Assembly (NCBI RefSeq): GCF_000550805.1
Contig: NZ_CP004353.1
Span: 930,001 to 994,000, forward strand
DNA from: Corynebacterium vitaeruminis DSM 20294
GTDB taxonomy: Bacteria > Actinomycetota > Actinomycetes > Mycobacteriales > Mycobacteriaceae
Reading direction: 5' to 3'
DNA: 64,000 nt
Below, in pieces: positions 41,521 through 49,987 of this stretch; within the stretch, counting starts at the first letter, position 1; the number at the start of each line of letters is the position of its first letter. The notes under the pieces are model-generated. The model was not told where the DNA came from. It made no database searches and was given only the letters and a program-made list of their open reading frames with translations. Position numbers and translations under genes: made by a program.

Positions 41521-42294
41521 CTAGATCAGCTTGTTCTGGGCGAGGTAGTCGGCGAGCTGGGCGGCGGCGGTGCCGTCGTCGGTGACCTTGACCCCGGCGG
41601 CGCGCGGCGGCCGCTCGGCGACCTCCGTCATGATCGCGCGAGGAATGGAGAAATCCTGGGCGTCGATGCCGAGGTCGGCGAGGGTGAGGGTGCCAAACGG
41701 CTTCTTCTTCGCCGCCATGATGCCCTTGAAGTTGGGGAAGCGGGCGTCCGGGAAAGCCTCGGTGATGGAGACGACCGCCGGGAGCTCGGCGGTGACCTGC
41801 GAATCGCCGTCGTCGCCGGCGCGGGTGCCGCTGACGGTTGTCGCGGTCGCCTCGAGGGCGGACAGGTGGGTGAGGTGCGGGCGGTCGAGCCACTCCGCGA
41901 TCATGGCGGGCACCATGCCGCCGTTGCCGTCGGTGGAGAGGTTCCCGGCGATGACGAGGTCGAATCCCTCCTTCTCGATCGCCTTGGCCAGCACCTCGGC
42001 CGTGAGCGAGAGGTCGGCGCCTAGGAGGGCGGGGTCGCAGATGTGGACGGCGGACTCCGCGCCCATGGCCAGCCCCTTGCGGATGCTGGATGCCGCGGAC
42101 TCCGGGGACATGCTCATCAGGTGGACGGAGTGCTCACCTGTGCCTGCCAGCGTCAGCGCGGCCTCGACGGCGCGCTCGCAGATCTCGTCGAGCACCGGGT
42201 CGCAGGCCTCGCGGTCCGTCAGGCCGGTCTCCAGCGAGACCTTGCGCTCCCCGAAGGTGTCGGGGACTTCCTTCACCAGCACGACAATGCGCAT
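41521..42294 (-). CDS. etfB: Electron transfer flavoprotein beta subunit
   Basis: Partner of EtfA; binds AMP and docks dehydrogenases. 257 aa starting MRIVVLVKEVPDTFGERKV, with AGNLSTDGNGGMVPAMIAEWLDRPHLTHLSALE and VSITEAFPDARFPNFKGIMAAKKKP, the family signature. First gene of the operon; AGGAACTCCC precedes the ATG. The operator palindrome shared with the leucine operon lies 32 bp upstream, tying expression of ETF to that of its likely electron donor FadE19. Confidence 0.96.
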   Translation of the reverse strand: MRIVVLVKEVPDTFGERKVSLETGLTDREACDPVLDEICERAVEAALTLAGTGEHSVHLMSMSPESAASSIRKGLAMGAESAVHICDPALLGADLSLTAEVLAKAIEKEGFDLVIAGNLSTDGNGGMVPAMIAEWLDRPHLTHLSALEATATTVSGTRAGDDGDSQVTAELPAVVSITEAFPDARFPNFKGIMAAKKKPFGTLTLADLGIDAQDFSIPRAIMTEVAERPPRAAGVKVTDDGTAAAQLADYLAQNKLI

Positions 42295-42325
42295 GGGAGT
42301 TCCTCAGCTTCCTGAATAGATTTGA

Positions 42326-42341
42326 GTTAATGATGATTAAC
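42326..42341. promoter_or_regulatory. Operator palindrome GTTAAT-N4-ATTAAC, site 2 (etfB)
   Basis: The same perfect dyad as at 28351-28366, here around GATG, placed 32 bp before the etfB start. No other copy was seen in the window. Confidence 0.75.
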
Positions 42342-42394
42342 TAAACTAACCCAAGAGTGTGAGCCACGCAACTAAATCGGGGGAGGGGGTCCCC

Positions 42395-42490
42395 GGCGCC
42401 TCGCCAATATCCGCGCATATCCGGCCCGATAGGAGCGGCCACCTGCGCGTTTGTTGGGAGCGAAGGCGCAAACGCGCGGCCTTGGGGACG
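42395..42490. repeat. Diverged relative of the 38.6-39.0 kb repeat
   Basis: AATATCCGCGCATATCCGG and GGCCACCTGCGCGTTTGTTGGG echo ATCCGCGCATCTG and CACCTGCGAGTTTGTGGG of the larger array, at the other end of the same etf operon. The 309-bp gap 42295-42603 has no gene. Confidence 0.5.
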
Positions 42491-42520
42491 GGTATCCCAG
42501 AAGCGATGCCGGATACGACA

Positions 42521-42553
42521 AAACGCCCGTCCCCACGAGGGGAACGAGCGTTT
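42521..42553 (-). terminator. Terminator of the rpmB-rpmG-rpsN-rpsR operon
   Basis: Minus-strand AAACGCTCGTTCCCC-TCGT-GGGGACGGGCGTTT then TGT; near-perfect stem. Confidence 0.88.
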
Positions 42554-42603
42554 CATGCTGTTATCGCTTGCCGATTGCTCGGCAGCGTTTGCTCACCCAG
42601 TCT

Positions 42604-42852
42604 TTAGCGGCTGGTGAACGGCAGGAGAGCCATCTCGCGAGCGTTCTTCACGGCGGTGGCGACCTGGCGCTGCTGCTGCGGGGTCAGGCCGGTGACGCGA
42701 CGAGAACGGATCTTGTGGCGGTCGGAGATGAAGAGACGAAGGGTGTTGATGTCCTTGTAGTCAACCTTCTCGATACCGGCTGCCTTGAGAGGGTTCTTCT
42801 TGGGGCGGCGGGACTGCTCCATCCGCGCCTTCTTCATGTTGGTGCGCTTCAT
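42604..42852 (-). CDS. rpsR: 30S ribosomal protein S18, cysteine-free form
   Basis: 82 aa from the ATG at 42852, with GAGGAG 8 nt upstream; the longer frame is not used. It has the S18 core [51 protein letters not shown]. The N-terminal Cys residues of the zinc-binding S18 form are absent ([21 protein letters not shown]). Last gene of four ribosomal protein genes on this strand. Confidence 0.95.
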   Translation of the reverse strand: MKRTNMKKARMEQSRRPKKNPLKAAGIEKVDYKDINTLRLFISDRHKIRSRRVTGLTPQQQRQVATAVKNAREMALLPFTSR

Positions 42853-42870
42853 TTGCAAACTCCTCGACAA

Positions 42871-43176
42871 TTACCAGCTGGACTTACGAACGCCAGGCAG
42901 CTCACCGCGGTGAGCCATCTCGCGCATACGGACACGGGAGACGCCGAACTTGCGGAGGAAGCCGCGCGGACGGCCGTCACGAGAGTCGCGGTTGCGGACA
43001 CGAACTGGGGAGGCGTCGCGAGGCTGACGGTTCAGCTCGAACTGAGCGTCGAGGCGCTCCTCGTCGGGGGTGTTGGGGTTCTTGATGATTGCCTTGAGCT
43101 CGTTACGGCGCTCCGCAAAGCGGGCGACGATTTCCTTGCGCTGCTCGTTCTTGGCGATCTTGGACTTCTTAGCCAT
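42871..43176 (-). CDS. rpsN: 30S ribosomal protein S14, long cysteine-free form
   Basis: 101 aa, [24 protein letters not shown] start and the C-terminal [34 protein letters not shown]. No CxxC pairs, so zinc-independent. The Shine-Dalgarno GAGGAG lies in the last codons of rpmG. Confidence 0.96.
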   Translation of the reverse strand: MAKKSKIAKNEQRKEIVARFAERRNELKAIIKNPNTPDEERLDAQFELNRQPRDASPVRVRNRDSRDGRPRGFLRKFGVSRVRMREMAHRGELPGVRKSSW

Positions 43177-43179
43177 AGA

Positions 43180-43344
43180 TTATCGCTCCTCGCGGAATTC
43201 GACGTGCTTGCGGGCTACCGGATCGTACTTCTTCAAGGTAATACGATCGGGGTTGTTACGCTTGTTCTTACGGGTGACGTAGGTGTAACCGGTGCCAGCC
43301 GTAGACTTTAGCTTGATGATCGGACGGATATCGTTACGTGCCAT
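43180..43344 (-). CDS. rpmG: 50S ribosomal protein L33, cysteine-free form (54 aa)
   Basis: Read directly: [42 protein letters not shown], then [13 protein letters not shown] full L33 lacking the zinc CxxC pairs. Starts 3 nt after the rpmB stop and ends 3 nt before rpsN. Confidence 0.95.
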   Translation of the reverse strand: MARNDIRPIIKLKSTAGTGYTYVTRKNKRNNPDRITLKKYDPVARKHVEFREER

Positions 43345-43347
43345 CTG

Positions 43348-43584
43348 TTAGATCTTCTCCCCACGTGCTCGGATCTTGGCGACGACGGACTCGATGCCGT
43401 CGCGGTCGATGATCTTCAGGCCCTTGGTGGAAACATTCAGGGTGATGGTACGGCCCTCGGAGGGCAGGTAGAACTTACGACGCTGCACGTTGGGGTTCCA
43501 ACGGCGAGACGTGCGTCGGTGCGAGTGCGAGACAGACTTGCCGTAAGACGGCTGGCGTCCCGTGACCTGGCAAATAGCCGACAT
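43348..43584 (-). CDS. rpmB: 50S ribosomal protein L28
   Basis: 78 aa, [34 protein letters not shown] and the [17 protein letters not shown] block of L28. Only one Cys. First gene of the operon; AGGAGAAAG precedes the ATG at 43584. The frame extension upstream to 43704 is not plausible. No Zur-like palindrome was seen upstream. Confidence 0.95.
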   Translation of the reverse strand: MSAICQVTGRQPSYGKSVSHSHRRTSRRWNPNVQRRKFYLPSEGRTITLNVSTKGLKIIDRDGIESVVAKIRARGEKI

Positions 43585-43904
43585 GGGTTTCTTTCTCCTA
43601 GCCGCCCACGTCTTAACCTGCAAAGTTGCGCCGCACCAAGCAAGGCTCGGGGCGCGGTTGTGCCAGCTGACGGGGCGATAAACGAACAATTTCGACAACA
43701 GCAAGGGAGAAGCTTACCTGCTTTTGCTGAAATCTCCTAATCGCCTCCCGTTCAGTTTTCGTTCATCGCGCGGTAGTGCTGGTTATTCGCTTATCGACGC
43801 CCAATGGTGGCCGCCCGAGGCCCGGGCAACGCCGAGCGTGCCAGTGTTTTTCCAGTGGTTCCCGGGGCGGATGTGACGCAAGTATTTATACGGATGGGGG
43901 AGCG

Positions 43905-43925
43905 GTGCCGTAGGCGTCGGAAAGC
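43905..43925 (+). repeat. Dispersed short motif, copy 8
   Basis: GTGCCGTAGGCGTCGGAAAGC; copy 7 (GCTTATCGACGCC, minus) lies 98 bp upstream in the same gap. Confidence 0.5.
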
Positions 43926-44020
43926 GTGGGCGGGAAATTTCGTTGAACTGGGCCGATGGTGTAACGTATTTCAAGTTGTCATCGCTGTCTCGTGCAGATC
44001 TGCCCGCTGACGTGCGATGT

Positions 44021-44112
44021 CTTCAGTTCATCCGAGCCCAACTCAGGCACGATCTTTGCCGTGGGTTTCCTTATGTGGGGACCCCGTGAGGATGCGAAGA
44101 ACCGACCTGAAG
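44021..44112 (+). ncRNA. Structured leader of rpmE2, candidate L31 ribosomal-protein leader
   Basis: Nested pairings can be drawn: CTTCAG (44021-44026) with CTGAAG (44107-44112), ATCC (44030-44033) with GGAT (44090-44093), GCCCA (44036-44040) with TGGGT (44062-44066), GGCA (44046-44049) with TGCC (44057-44060), plus a GGGGACCCC palindrome at 44077-44085. The whole lies just before the rpmE2 Shine-Dalgarno. L31 autoregulatory leaders, including Corynebacteriaceae-specific ones, have been described from comparative work; this looks like one, but I cannot align it. Confidence 0.5.
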
Positions 44113-44137
44113 TTTCAATCCTGAGGGAATCGAATTT

Positions 44138-44410
44138 ATGAAGAAGGATATCCATCCTGACTACCACCCAGTAGTCTTCCGCGATGCGGGCACTGGTCAC
44201 CAGTTCCTGACTCGCTCCACCGCCTCCTCCGACCGCACCGTCGAGTGGGAAGATGGCAATGAGTACCCATTGATCGTCGTCGACGTCACCGCTGAGTCCC
44301 ACCCGTTCTGGACTGGTGCACAGCGCGTCATGGACACCGCTGGCCGCGTTGAGAAGTTCAACCAGCGCTTCGGTGCAATGGCTCGTCGCAAGAAGAAGAC
44401 CCAGGCTTAA
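44138..44410 (+). CDS. rpmE2: 50S ribosomal protein L31 type B
   Basis: 90 aa: [20 protein letters not shown] start, then [36 protein letters not shown], the type B signature. The zinc CxxC of type A L31 is missing, so zinc-independent. GAGGG about 10 nt before the ATG. Followed by rpmF. Confidence 0.96.
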   Translation: MKKDIHPDYHPVVFRDAGTGHQFLTRSTASSDRTVEWEDGNEYPLIVVDVTAESHPFWTGAQRVMDTAGRVEKFNQRFGAMARRKKKTQA

Positions 44411-44429
44411 AGGTTAGGAGGGAAAAACC

Positions 44430-44603
44430 ATGGCAGTACCGAAGCGTCGTATGTCCCGTGCGAACACGCACTCCCGTCGTTCCCAGTGGAAGGCCGACAA
44501 TGTCGCCCTCCAGGAGGTCAAGGTCAACGGTCAGACCGTGCGCATTCCGCGTCGTCTGGTGAAGGCCGCTCAGCTGGGCCTGGTCGAGGTCGAGCAGTTC
44601 TAG
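44430..44603 (+). CDS. rpmF: 50S ribosomal protein L32, cysteine-free (57 aa)
   Basis: Read directly from the ATG at 44430: [20 protein letters not shown], then [21 protein letters not shown] and [17 protein letters not shown]32 without its C-terminal zinc knuckle. GGAGGG lies 8 nt before the ATG; 19 bp after rpmE2. Confidence 0.96.
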   Translation: MAVPKRRMSRANTHSRRSQWKADNVALQEVKVNGQTVRIPRRLVKAAQLGLVEVEQF

Positions 44604-44640
44604 CTTAAGAGAACGGTCTTGAATCTAGATCTTGTCTAGG

Positions 44641-44686
44641 AAAATCCGGTGCGCTCCCCGTTTGCGGGGTGGCGGGCCGGATTTTT
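44641..44686 (+). terminator. Terminator after rpmF
   Basis: AAATCCGG pairs with CCGGATTT around an inner CCCCG-TTT-CGGGG hairpin, then T-run. Confidence 0.9.
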
Positions 44687-44873
44687 ACATAATGGAAGTA
44701 GATGAAAATACGCTGTGGTCGCGTTGAGCGACACCTGAAATTCACGTGCCCGGCGAAAACTGCTGGCAGCGGGGCTGGTCCGTGCTAAGAAAGTAAACAC
44801 GGTATGTATGTTCATAGAACGAATCTAGCGTTTGCTCAGTAACGCTAAAGGTAGACAAGGCAAGATTGAAAGA

Positions 44874-45566
44874 ATGAAAATTGTTGTTGTAGATGACGAG
44901 CAGGCTGTACGCGAGTCCCTGCGTCGTTCTCTCACCTTCAACGGCTACGAGGTACACCTCGCGGAGGATGGCCAGCAGGCGTTGGAGGTCATTGAGAAGG
45001 AACAGCCCGAACTGGTCATCTTGGATGTGATGATGCCCAAGATGGATGGTCTGGAGGTGTGCCGCACCCTGCGCAGCGGGGGAGACGACCGCCCGATTTT
45101 GGTGCTCACCGCTCGCGACGGGGTGTCCGACCGCGTCGCCGGCCTCGATGCTGGCGCAGATGATTACCTGCCCAAGCCCTTCGCTCTGGAGGAGCTACTG
45201 GCCCGCGTGCGCTCGCTGCTGCGCCGCGCCGCCGCCGACTCCGTCAACAGCGGCGGACAGGGCGAGCTGGTCTTCGAGGATCTGCGTCTTAATCCCGACA
45301 CCCGGGACGTGACCCGCAACGGCCGCCAGATCAGCCTGACCCGCACCGAGTTCGCGCTGCTCCAGCTGCTCATGACCAACGCGCGCCGCGTGCTGTCGCG
45401 CTCGACCATCCTCGAGGAGGTCTGGGGCTACGATTTCCCCACCTCCGGCAACGCGCTCGAGGTGTACATCGGCTACCTGCGCCGCAAGACCGAGTCCGAG
45501 GGTGAGCCGAGGCTCATCCACACGGTGCGCGGCGTCGGATACGTTCTGAGGGACACGGCTCCGTGA
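44874..45566 (+). CDS. mprA: OmpR-family response regulator MprA/CgtR2
   Basis: Stress-responsive regulator of envelope homeostasis, paired with MprB. 230 aa from the ATG at 44874 ([20 protein letters not shown]). The receiver has the acidic DD pair at 7-8, phospho-acceptor Asp51 ([12 protein letters not shown]) and LPKPF with Lys near 101. The winged-helix DNA-binding domain ends [20 protein letters not shown]...[26 protein letters not shown]. The mprA-mprB-pepD-mog order is that of Rv0981-0984 and of corynebacterial cgtR2S2. Confidence 0.94.
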   Translation: MKIVVVDDEQAVRESLRRSLTFNGYEVHLAEDGQQALEVIEKEQPELVILDVMMPKMDGLEVCRTLRSGGDDRPILVLTARDGVSDRVAGLDAGADDYLPKPFALEELLARVRSLLRRAAADSVNSGGQGELVFEDLRLNPDTRDVTRNGRQISLTRTEFALLQLLMTNARRVLSRSTILEEVWGYDFPTSGNALEVYIGYLRRKTESEGEPRLIHTVRGVGYVLRDTAP

Positions 45567-47062
45567 TCCTGCGCAAACCTACGAATCGGCCTGAGGGCGA
45601 CCATGAAGAGTCGCTCCAGGCCGATTCTGGCGACCTCGAAATCACACGGGGTCCGTGGAGCAATAAGGCCTCCCTGCGGTGGAGGATCTCCATGCTCACC
45701 GCCGCGATGGTCGCCATCGCGGTGGGAATGATGACGATCGTCGCCTACTGGACCGTGTCCTCGACCCTGCGTGAGTCCGTGGACAAGGACCTCGCCACCG
45801 AGGCCTCCGCACTGCTGCAGCAGGCGGTCCAGCCCACCACCATGGTGGACGCGCAGAAGGTGGTGGACAATTTCCGCCTCTACAACTCGGCCACCCGAGT
45901 CTCCATCCGGCTTCCCGCCTCCAGCTTCGTCATCGGCGACGACATCCCGCAGCTGACCAGCGCGGAGTCGGCGGGCACGGACGCGGTCATGGCCACCGTC
46001 GACGGCGAGCGCATTTACTCCAAGCGCAGCGAGTCGGGGGCGACGGTGCTCTTGGCCCGCGACATGACTAGTCTCAACCAGCTCATCACCAGCCTTGGTC
46101 TCGTGCTGCTGCTCGTGGGCCTGTTTGGTATCTTCCTCGCCATCGCCGCCGGGATGATGGTGGCCAAGGCGGGCCTGCGGCCGATCCGTCGCCTCCATGC
46201 CGCCGTCGACCGCGTCCGCCGCACGGACGAGCTGCGTCCCATCGAGGTGATCGGCAACGACGAGCTGGCCGATCTCACGTGCGGCTTCAACGAGATGCTC
46301 GAGGCGCTGGAGAACTCGCGCCGCCGCCAGGCCGACCTCGTCGCCGACGCTGGCCACGAGCTGAAGACGCCGCTGACCTCCATGCGCACCAACATCGAGC
46401 TGCTCATGATGATGCAACGCTCCGGTGGCGTCGGGATCTCGGAGGAGGACCGCCAGGCGCTCGAGCGCGACGTCATAGCCCAGATGGAGGAGCTGTCCAC
46501 CCTCATCGGGGACCTGGTCGACCTCGCGCGCGACGACGTCCCGGAGACCTCCCTCGAGCAGGTCGACCTCCTCGAGGTGATCGACGACGCCCTCATGCGC
46601 GTGAAGCGCCGCCGCCCCGACGTGCAGTTCAAGACGAACACCACGCCCTGGTACCTCGACGGCGACACCCACGGCCTGGGCCGGGCGATCCTCAACCTGC
46701 TCGACAACGCGGCGAAGTGGTCGCCGCACGACGGCGTGGTGCGCCTTGCCATGACCCCGCTGTTCGACGGCACGGTGGAGATCACCGTGGCCGACTCGGG
46801 GCCGGGCATCCCCGAGGAGGACCGGGAGAAGGTCTTTGAGCGATTCTTCCGTTCGGTGCAGGCCCGCTCCACGCCTGGGTCGGGTCTGGGGTTGGCCATC
46901 GTCAAACAGACGATCGAGCGCCACGGTGGGACCATTACGGCGGGGGAGTCCTCCGACGGCGGTGCCGAGATGCGGGTGGTCCTCCCGGGCTTCGCCATGC
47001 CGGGTGAACTCGAAAAATCCCGCCTCGGCGCCGGGCGTAAGCGCAAGAACCGCCGCTCCTAG
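45563..47062 (+). CDS. mprB: Sensor histidine kinase MprB/CgtS2
   Basis: Membrane kinase for MprA. GTG start overlapping the mprA stop by 4 bp. Layout of the 499 aa: cytoplasmic N-terminus of about 40 residues, TM1 (about 44-66), extracytoplasmic sensor of about 115 residues, TM2 (about 175-200), HAMP, then DHp with phospho-acceptor His265 in [18 protein letters not shown], and a HATPase with N-box [11 protein letters not shown]1 DSGPGIP, F box and G2 [11 protein letters not shown]. The last 20 residues are very basic. Confidence 0.94.
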   Translation: MILRKPTNRPEGDHEESLQADSGDLEITRGPWSNKASLRWRISMLTAAMVAIAVGMMTIVAYWTVSSTLRESVDKDLATEASALLQQAVQPTTMVDAQKVVDNFRLYNSATRVSIRLPASSFVIGDDIPQLTSAESAGTDAVMATVDGERIYSKRSESGATVLLARDMTSLNQLITSLGLVLLLVGLFGIFLAIAAGMMVAKAGLRPIRRLHAAVDRVRRTDELRPIEVIGNDELADLTCGFNEMLEALENSRRRQADLVADAGHELKTPLTSMRTNIELLMMMQRSGGVGISEEDRQALERDVIAQMEELSTLIGDLVDLARDDVPETSLEQVDLLEVIDDALMRVKRRRPDVQFKTNTTPWYLDGDTHGLGRAILNLLDNAAKWSPHDGVVRLAMTPLFDGTVEITVADSGPGIPEEDREKVFERFFRSVQARSTPGSGLGLAIVKQTIERHGGTITAGESSDGGAEMRVVLPGFAMPGELEKSRLGAGRKRKNRRS

Positions 47063-47158
47063 AAGGCCGGGGATAGGCTAGTCTGGGCTCACAGAGTTCT
47101 CCCAGACTTTCACATGAAACCTCCAGAGAGGTAGCAGTGGCCCCCCAGCAAGCAGGAG

Positions 47159-47171
47159 CATAGTTTCCCAC
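47159..47171 (+). promoter_or_regulatory. Leaderless promoter of pepD
   Basis: CATAGT (47159-47164), 7-nt spacer, ATG 47172; same hexamer and spacing as gabD. Confidence 0.45.
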
Positions 47172-48524
47172 ATGAAAAACTCTTTTGGTTCCACGCCTTC
47201 CGATAACACCCCGCAGGATCCCCAGGCCAATCAGCAAGGTGCCTCGGAGGAGACCACCTCTTTCGATAGGGTGCAGTCGCCGTACTCCACCAACGCTGCG
47301 GGGAACCCCTCCTCGGCGCAGGGCTCCTACTACCAATCCCAGTCCGCCGGGGCTGCTGAGGCTGGCCAGGGTGCGGCGTCGGAGCCAACCTGGGCTCAGG
47401 GAGCAAACACCGCAACCGTGGAGAAACAGCCGCGCACGATGAGCATGAAGTCCGCGGCGGCCCTCGCGTTGGTCGCCGCCATAGGCGCGGGCTCGATTAC
47501 CGGCGTCGTTGTGTCCAAGGAGAACAGCGGCAGCGGTTCGAAGACCCAGGTGCTCGACAACCTGAACCAGCAACCTGCCTCCAACAGCACGGGAAGCGAG
47601 GCCGCCGACGGTTCCGTGGAGAAGGTCGCCGCGACCGTCTTGCCGTCCGTGGTCTCCATTCAGGTGACTACCCGCACCGGCGTGGCTGAGGGCTCCGGCT
47701 CGATTATTTCCTCCGACGGTTATGTCATGACCAATAACCACGTCATCGCCGACGCGGAGTCCGGCCAGGCCGAGATCACCGTGAACCTCAATGACGGCAC
47801 CGAATACAAGGCCGACCTTGTGGCGGGCGACCAGAACACCGATGTCGCCGTGATCAAGCTGCAGGGGGCCTCGGGCCTGCCGGTGATGAACTTCGGCGAC
47901 TCCTCTGCGCTCAAGGTGGGCCAGGAGGTCGTGGCCGTGGGCTCCCCGCTGGGCCTGTCATCCACCGTGACCAGCGGCATCGTCTCGGCGCTGAACAGGC
48001 CGGTCCGCGCGGGCGGCGACCAGAACAGCCAGTCCTCGCTCATCGACGCCATCCAGACCGACGCGGCCATCAACCCCGGCAACTCCGGCGGCCCGCTAGT
48101 GGACATGAGCGGCAACCTCATCGGCATGAACTCCGTCATCGCCTCGACTAGCACCTCCAGCACCGGCGAGGCTGGCTCCATCGGCCTGGGCTTCGCCATC
48201 CCGGCCAACTTCGCCCGCCGCGTGGCCTCCCAGCTCATCGAGAGCGGCAAGGCAACCCAGCCGATGATCGGCGTCCAGCTGCAGTCCAACGCGACGGTCA
48301 CCGGCGCGAAGATCGCCGACGTGACCGCCGGTGGCCCCGGCGATCAGGCGGGGCTGAAGGCGGGTGAGGTCATCACGGGCATGAACGGCCGCCGCATCGA
48401 CTCCGCCGACGCGCTCATCGCCGCGGTGCGCAGCAGCGACTTCGGGTCCACCATCACGCTGACGGTCGGCGACGAAAACGGCGACAACCCGCGTGAGGTG
48501 GAGGTTACTCTCACAAGCGAGTAG
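47172..48524 (+). CDS. pepD: HtrA-like membrane-anchored serine protease PepD
   Basis: A trypsin-fold DegP/HtrA protease outside the membrane, linked to envelope stress. A Pro/Ser/Gln-rich cytoplasmic N-terminus of about 90 residues; a membrane helix near 93-115 (SAAALALVAAIGAGSITGVVV); then the catalytic triad His190 (TNNHVI), Asp224 (NTDVAVIKL) and Ser305 (NPGNSGGPL); C-terminal PDZ domain (IGVQLQSNATVTGAKIADVTAGGPGDQAGLKAGEVI). 450 aa. In mycobacteria PepD is controlled by MprAB and SigE; the same operon order here supports that. Confidence 0.94.
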   Translation: MKNSFGSTPSDNTPQDPQANQQGASEETTSFDRVQSPYSTNAAGNPSSAQGSYYQSQSAGAAEAGQGAASEPTWAQGANTATVEKQPRTMSMKSAAALALVAAIGAGSITGVVVSKENSGSGSKTQVLDNLNQQPASNSTGSEAADGSVEKVAATVLPSVVSIQVTTRTGVAEGSGSIISSDGYVMTNNHVIADAESGQAEITVNLNDGTEYKADLVAGDQNTDVAVIKLQGASGLPVMNFGDSSALKVGQEVVAVGSPLGLSSTVTSGIVSALNRPVRAGGDQNSQSSLIDAIQTDAAINPGNSGGPLVDMSGNLIGMNSVIASTSTSSTGEAGSIGLGFAIPANFARRVASQLIESGKATQPMIGVQLQSNATVTGAKIADVTAGGPGDQAGLKAGEVITGMNGRRIDSADALIAAVRSSDFGSTITLTVGDENGDNPREVEVTLTSE

Positions 48525-48629
48525 TTTTAGATGCACGCCGGAACCCACGGCAGCTTCGCCCCGCGGCCGGCACCCAGGCCTGCCGCGGATACCCGCATCT
48601 GACCGCAGTTTAAAAGGACTTACACGCAC

Positions 48630-49235
48630 ATGAGTGGCATCAGCACGGACACGTTTGAAGAAGAGACGAGCTCGGGAGCGCGCGCTTCCGCGCTCCTCGA
48701 GGTGGGCGAGCCCGATGCTGAGTTCTTCCGAGCGACCGAGGCGGAGGAGGCGATGGGCGCCCCGCGCCGCGCGCTCGTGGTGCTCGTGTCCGACCACGTC
48801 ATCTCCTCCGGCGAGGACACCGATCGCCTGTGCACGGAGCTGCTCGAGGAGGGCGGCTTCGTCGTGGACGGCGTGCTCACCGTGAGGAACAAGCGCTCGC
48901 AGATCCGAAAGGCCATCGAGACCGCCGTCATCGGCGGCGTGGATCTCGTGCTCACCGTCGGCGGCACCGGCGTCGGCCCGCGCGACCGCACACCGGAGGC
49001 CACACGCGACGTGCTCGATCAGCACGTCCCCGGAATCGCCCAGGCGCTGCGCTCCTCGGGCCTGGCCTGCGGCGCGGTCGACGCCTGCACCTCGCGCGGC
49101 ATCTCTGGTGTGTCCGGGTCAACCGTCGTGGTTAACCTCGCGGCCTCGCGTTCCGCCATCCGCGACGGCATGGCCACGCTGACCCCGTTGGTGCACCACC
49201 TCGTCGACCAGCTGCGCCGGTCGACCGTTGACTAG
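48630..49235 (+). CDS. mog: Molybdopterin adenylyltransferase-like MogA/MoaB
   Basis: MoCF-domain enzyme that adenylylates molybdopterin in molybdenum cofactor synthesis. The core is RALVVLVSDHVISSGEDTDRL, LVLTVGGTGVGPRDRTPEAT (the nucleotide and pterin loop) and GISGVSGSTVVVNLAAS. 201 aa, with an N-terminal extension of about 45 residues. AAAAGGA lies upstream. Equivalent to Rv0984 (moaB2). The 105-bp gap before it (48525-48629) folds into GC hairpins but I see no known riboswitch. Confidence 0.9.
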   Translation: MSGISTDTFEEETSSGARASALLEVGEPDAEFFRATEAEEAMGAPRRALVVLVSDHVISSGEDTDRLCTELLEEGGFVVDGVLTVRNKRSQIRKAIETAVIGGVDLVLTVGGTGVGPRDRTPEATRDVLDQHVPGIAQALRSSGLACGAVDACTSRGISGVSGSTVVVNLAASRSAIRDGMATLTPLVHHLVDQLRRSTVD

Positions 49236-49251
49236 GCTGGGCTAGGTCGTC

Positions 49252-49443
49252 GTGAGCATCAAGAAGCGCCGCCGAGTCGTGCGGCGCAGCGAGGCCGAGT
49301 ACGATCGCCTCGCCGACCGGAAGGCGCCGCCGACCTCCGCGGACGAGGAGCGCCGCGTCCTGATCGACGAGGAGGACGACGGCGGGGGAGAGCGCGACCG
49401 AGACTTCTACCTCGAGCAGCGCCCGCCGCATTACGGCGCATAG
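49252..49443 (+). CDS. Small basic/acidic conserved-type protein (63 aa), function unknown
   Basis: GTG start 16 bp after mog. It is strongly charged: a basic N-terminus (KKRRRVVRRS) then an acidic middle (EERRVLIDEEDDGGGERDRDF) and YLEQRPPHYGA end. No signal or membrane segment. It looks genuine because it sits tight behind mog, keeps GC-rich codon third positions and is followed at once by a perfect terminator. Name and function unknown. Confidence 0.65.
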   Translation: MSIKKRRRVVRRSEAEYDRLADRKAPPTSADEERRVLIDEEDDGGGERDRDFYLEQRPPHYGA

Positions 49444-49446
49444 CAA

Positions 49447-49482
49447 AAGCCCGGTTCCACAGGATCCTGTGGAACCGGGCTT
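49447..49482. terminator. Bidirectional terminator, perfect 36-bp palindrome
   Basis: AAGCCCGGTTCCACAG, GATC, CTGTGGAACCGGGCTT: 16-bp perfect stem between converging genes, with A/T on each side. Confidence 0.93.
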
Positions 49483-49496
49483 GAAGTCTCTACCGA

Positions 49497-49901
49497 CTAC
49501 TTCTGCTGGGTCTTGAGCAGGTCGCGGATCTCCTCGAGGAGCTCGGCCTCGACGGATGCCGGAGCGACCTCGTCCTCCTCGACGCCCTTGCGCTTAGCCT
49601 GCATCTCCTTGAGCTTGTTCATCGGAGCAACGAGCACGAAGTACACGATCGCGGCGATCAGCAGGAAGTTGATGGCCGCGGTGATGACCGCGCCGAAGTC
49701 CATGAAGGTGGCCTCGTTGCCAGCGCGGACGTGGAAGCCCAGGCCGGAGACGTCGGCGCCACCGAGGGCAGCGATGAGCGGGTTGATGAGGCTATCGGAG
49801 AAGGCAGTGACGATGGCGGTGAAAGCACCACCGATGACGACTGCGACGGCCAGGTCGATGACGTTGCCGCGGAGGATAAAGTCCTTGAAGCCCTTAAGCA
49901 T
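49497..49901 (-). CDS. mscL: Large-conductance mechanosensitive channel MscL
   Basis: Releases solutes on hypo-osmotic shock; homopentamer in the cytoplasmic membrane. 134 aa: MLKGFKDFILRGNVIDLAVAVVIGGAFTAIVTAF is the classic N-terminal helix and TM1 pore, TM2 is INFLLIAAIVYFVLVAPM, and the charged C-terminal helix bundle ends ELLEEIRDLLKTQ. AGGAA before the ATG. With betP at 58.8 kb it makes two osmotic genes in the window. Confidence 0.97.
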   Translation of the reverse strand: MLKGFKDFILRGNVIDLAVAVVIGGAFTAIVTAFSDSLINPLIAALGGADVSGLGFHVRAGNEATFMDFGAVITAAINFLLIAAIVYFVLVAPMNKLKEMQAKRKGVEEDEVAPASVEAELLEEIRDLLKTQQK

Positions 49902-49987
49902 GTGAAGAGTTCCTTTTCGGTAGGTGTTACAACTTCGAATGAGGGTAGTGGAAAAAGCTTAGAAAAGTCAAAGAATAAAATGTGATT

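Larger units (their letters stand above)
43585..44137. other. Gap between rpmB and rpmE2: two dispersed motifs and a divergent promoter region
   Basis: 553 bp without a convincing gene. It has dispersed-motif copies at 43789-43807 (minus) and 43905-43925 (plus) and a palindrome near 43995 (AGATCT). TTGAAC at 43943 with TATTTC at 43967 (18-bp spacer) is a possible rpmE2 promoter. The last 120 bp form the structured rpmE2 leader. Confidence 0.5.

Noticed and set aside
39229..42024. A 931-residue open frame antisense to etfA/etfB and the cytochrome gene
   Set aside because: A GC-driven shadow frame rich in R, G and H; the sense genes have clear families and operon structure.
43585..43780. Zur operator before rpmB
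   Set aside because: No TGATAATGATTATCA-like dyad present.
48525..48629. GC-rich folded gap before mog as a molybdenum-cofactor riboswitch
   Set aside because: No match to the conserved elements I know; ordinary GC hairpins after pepD.
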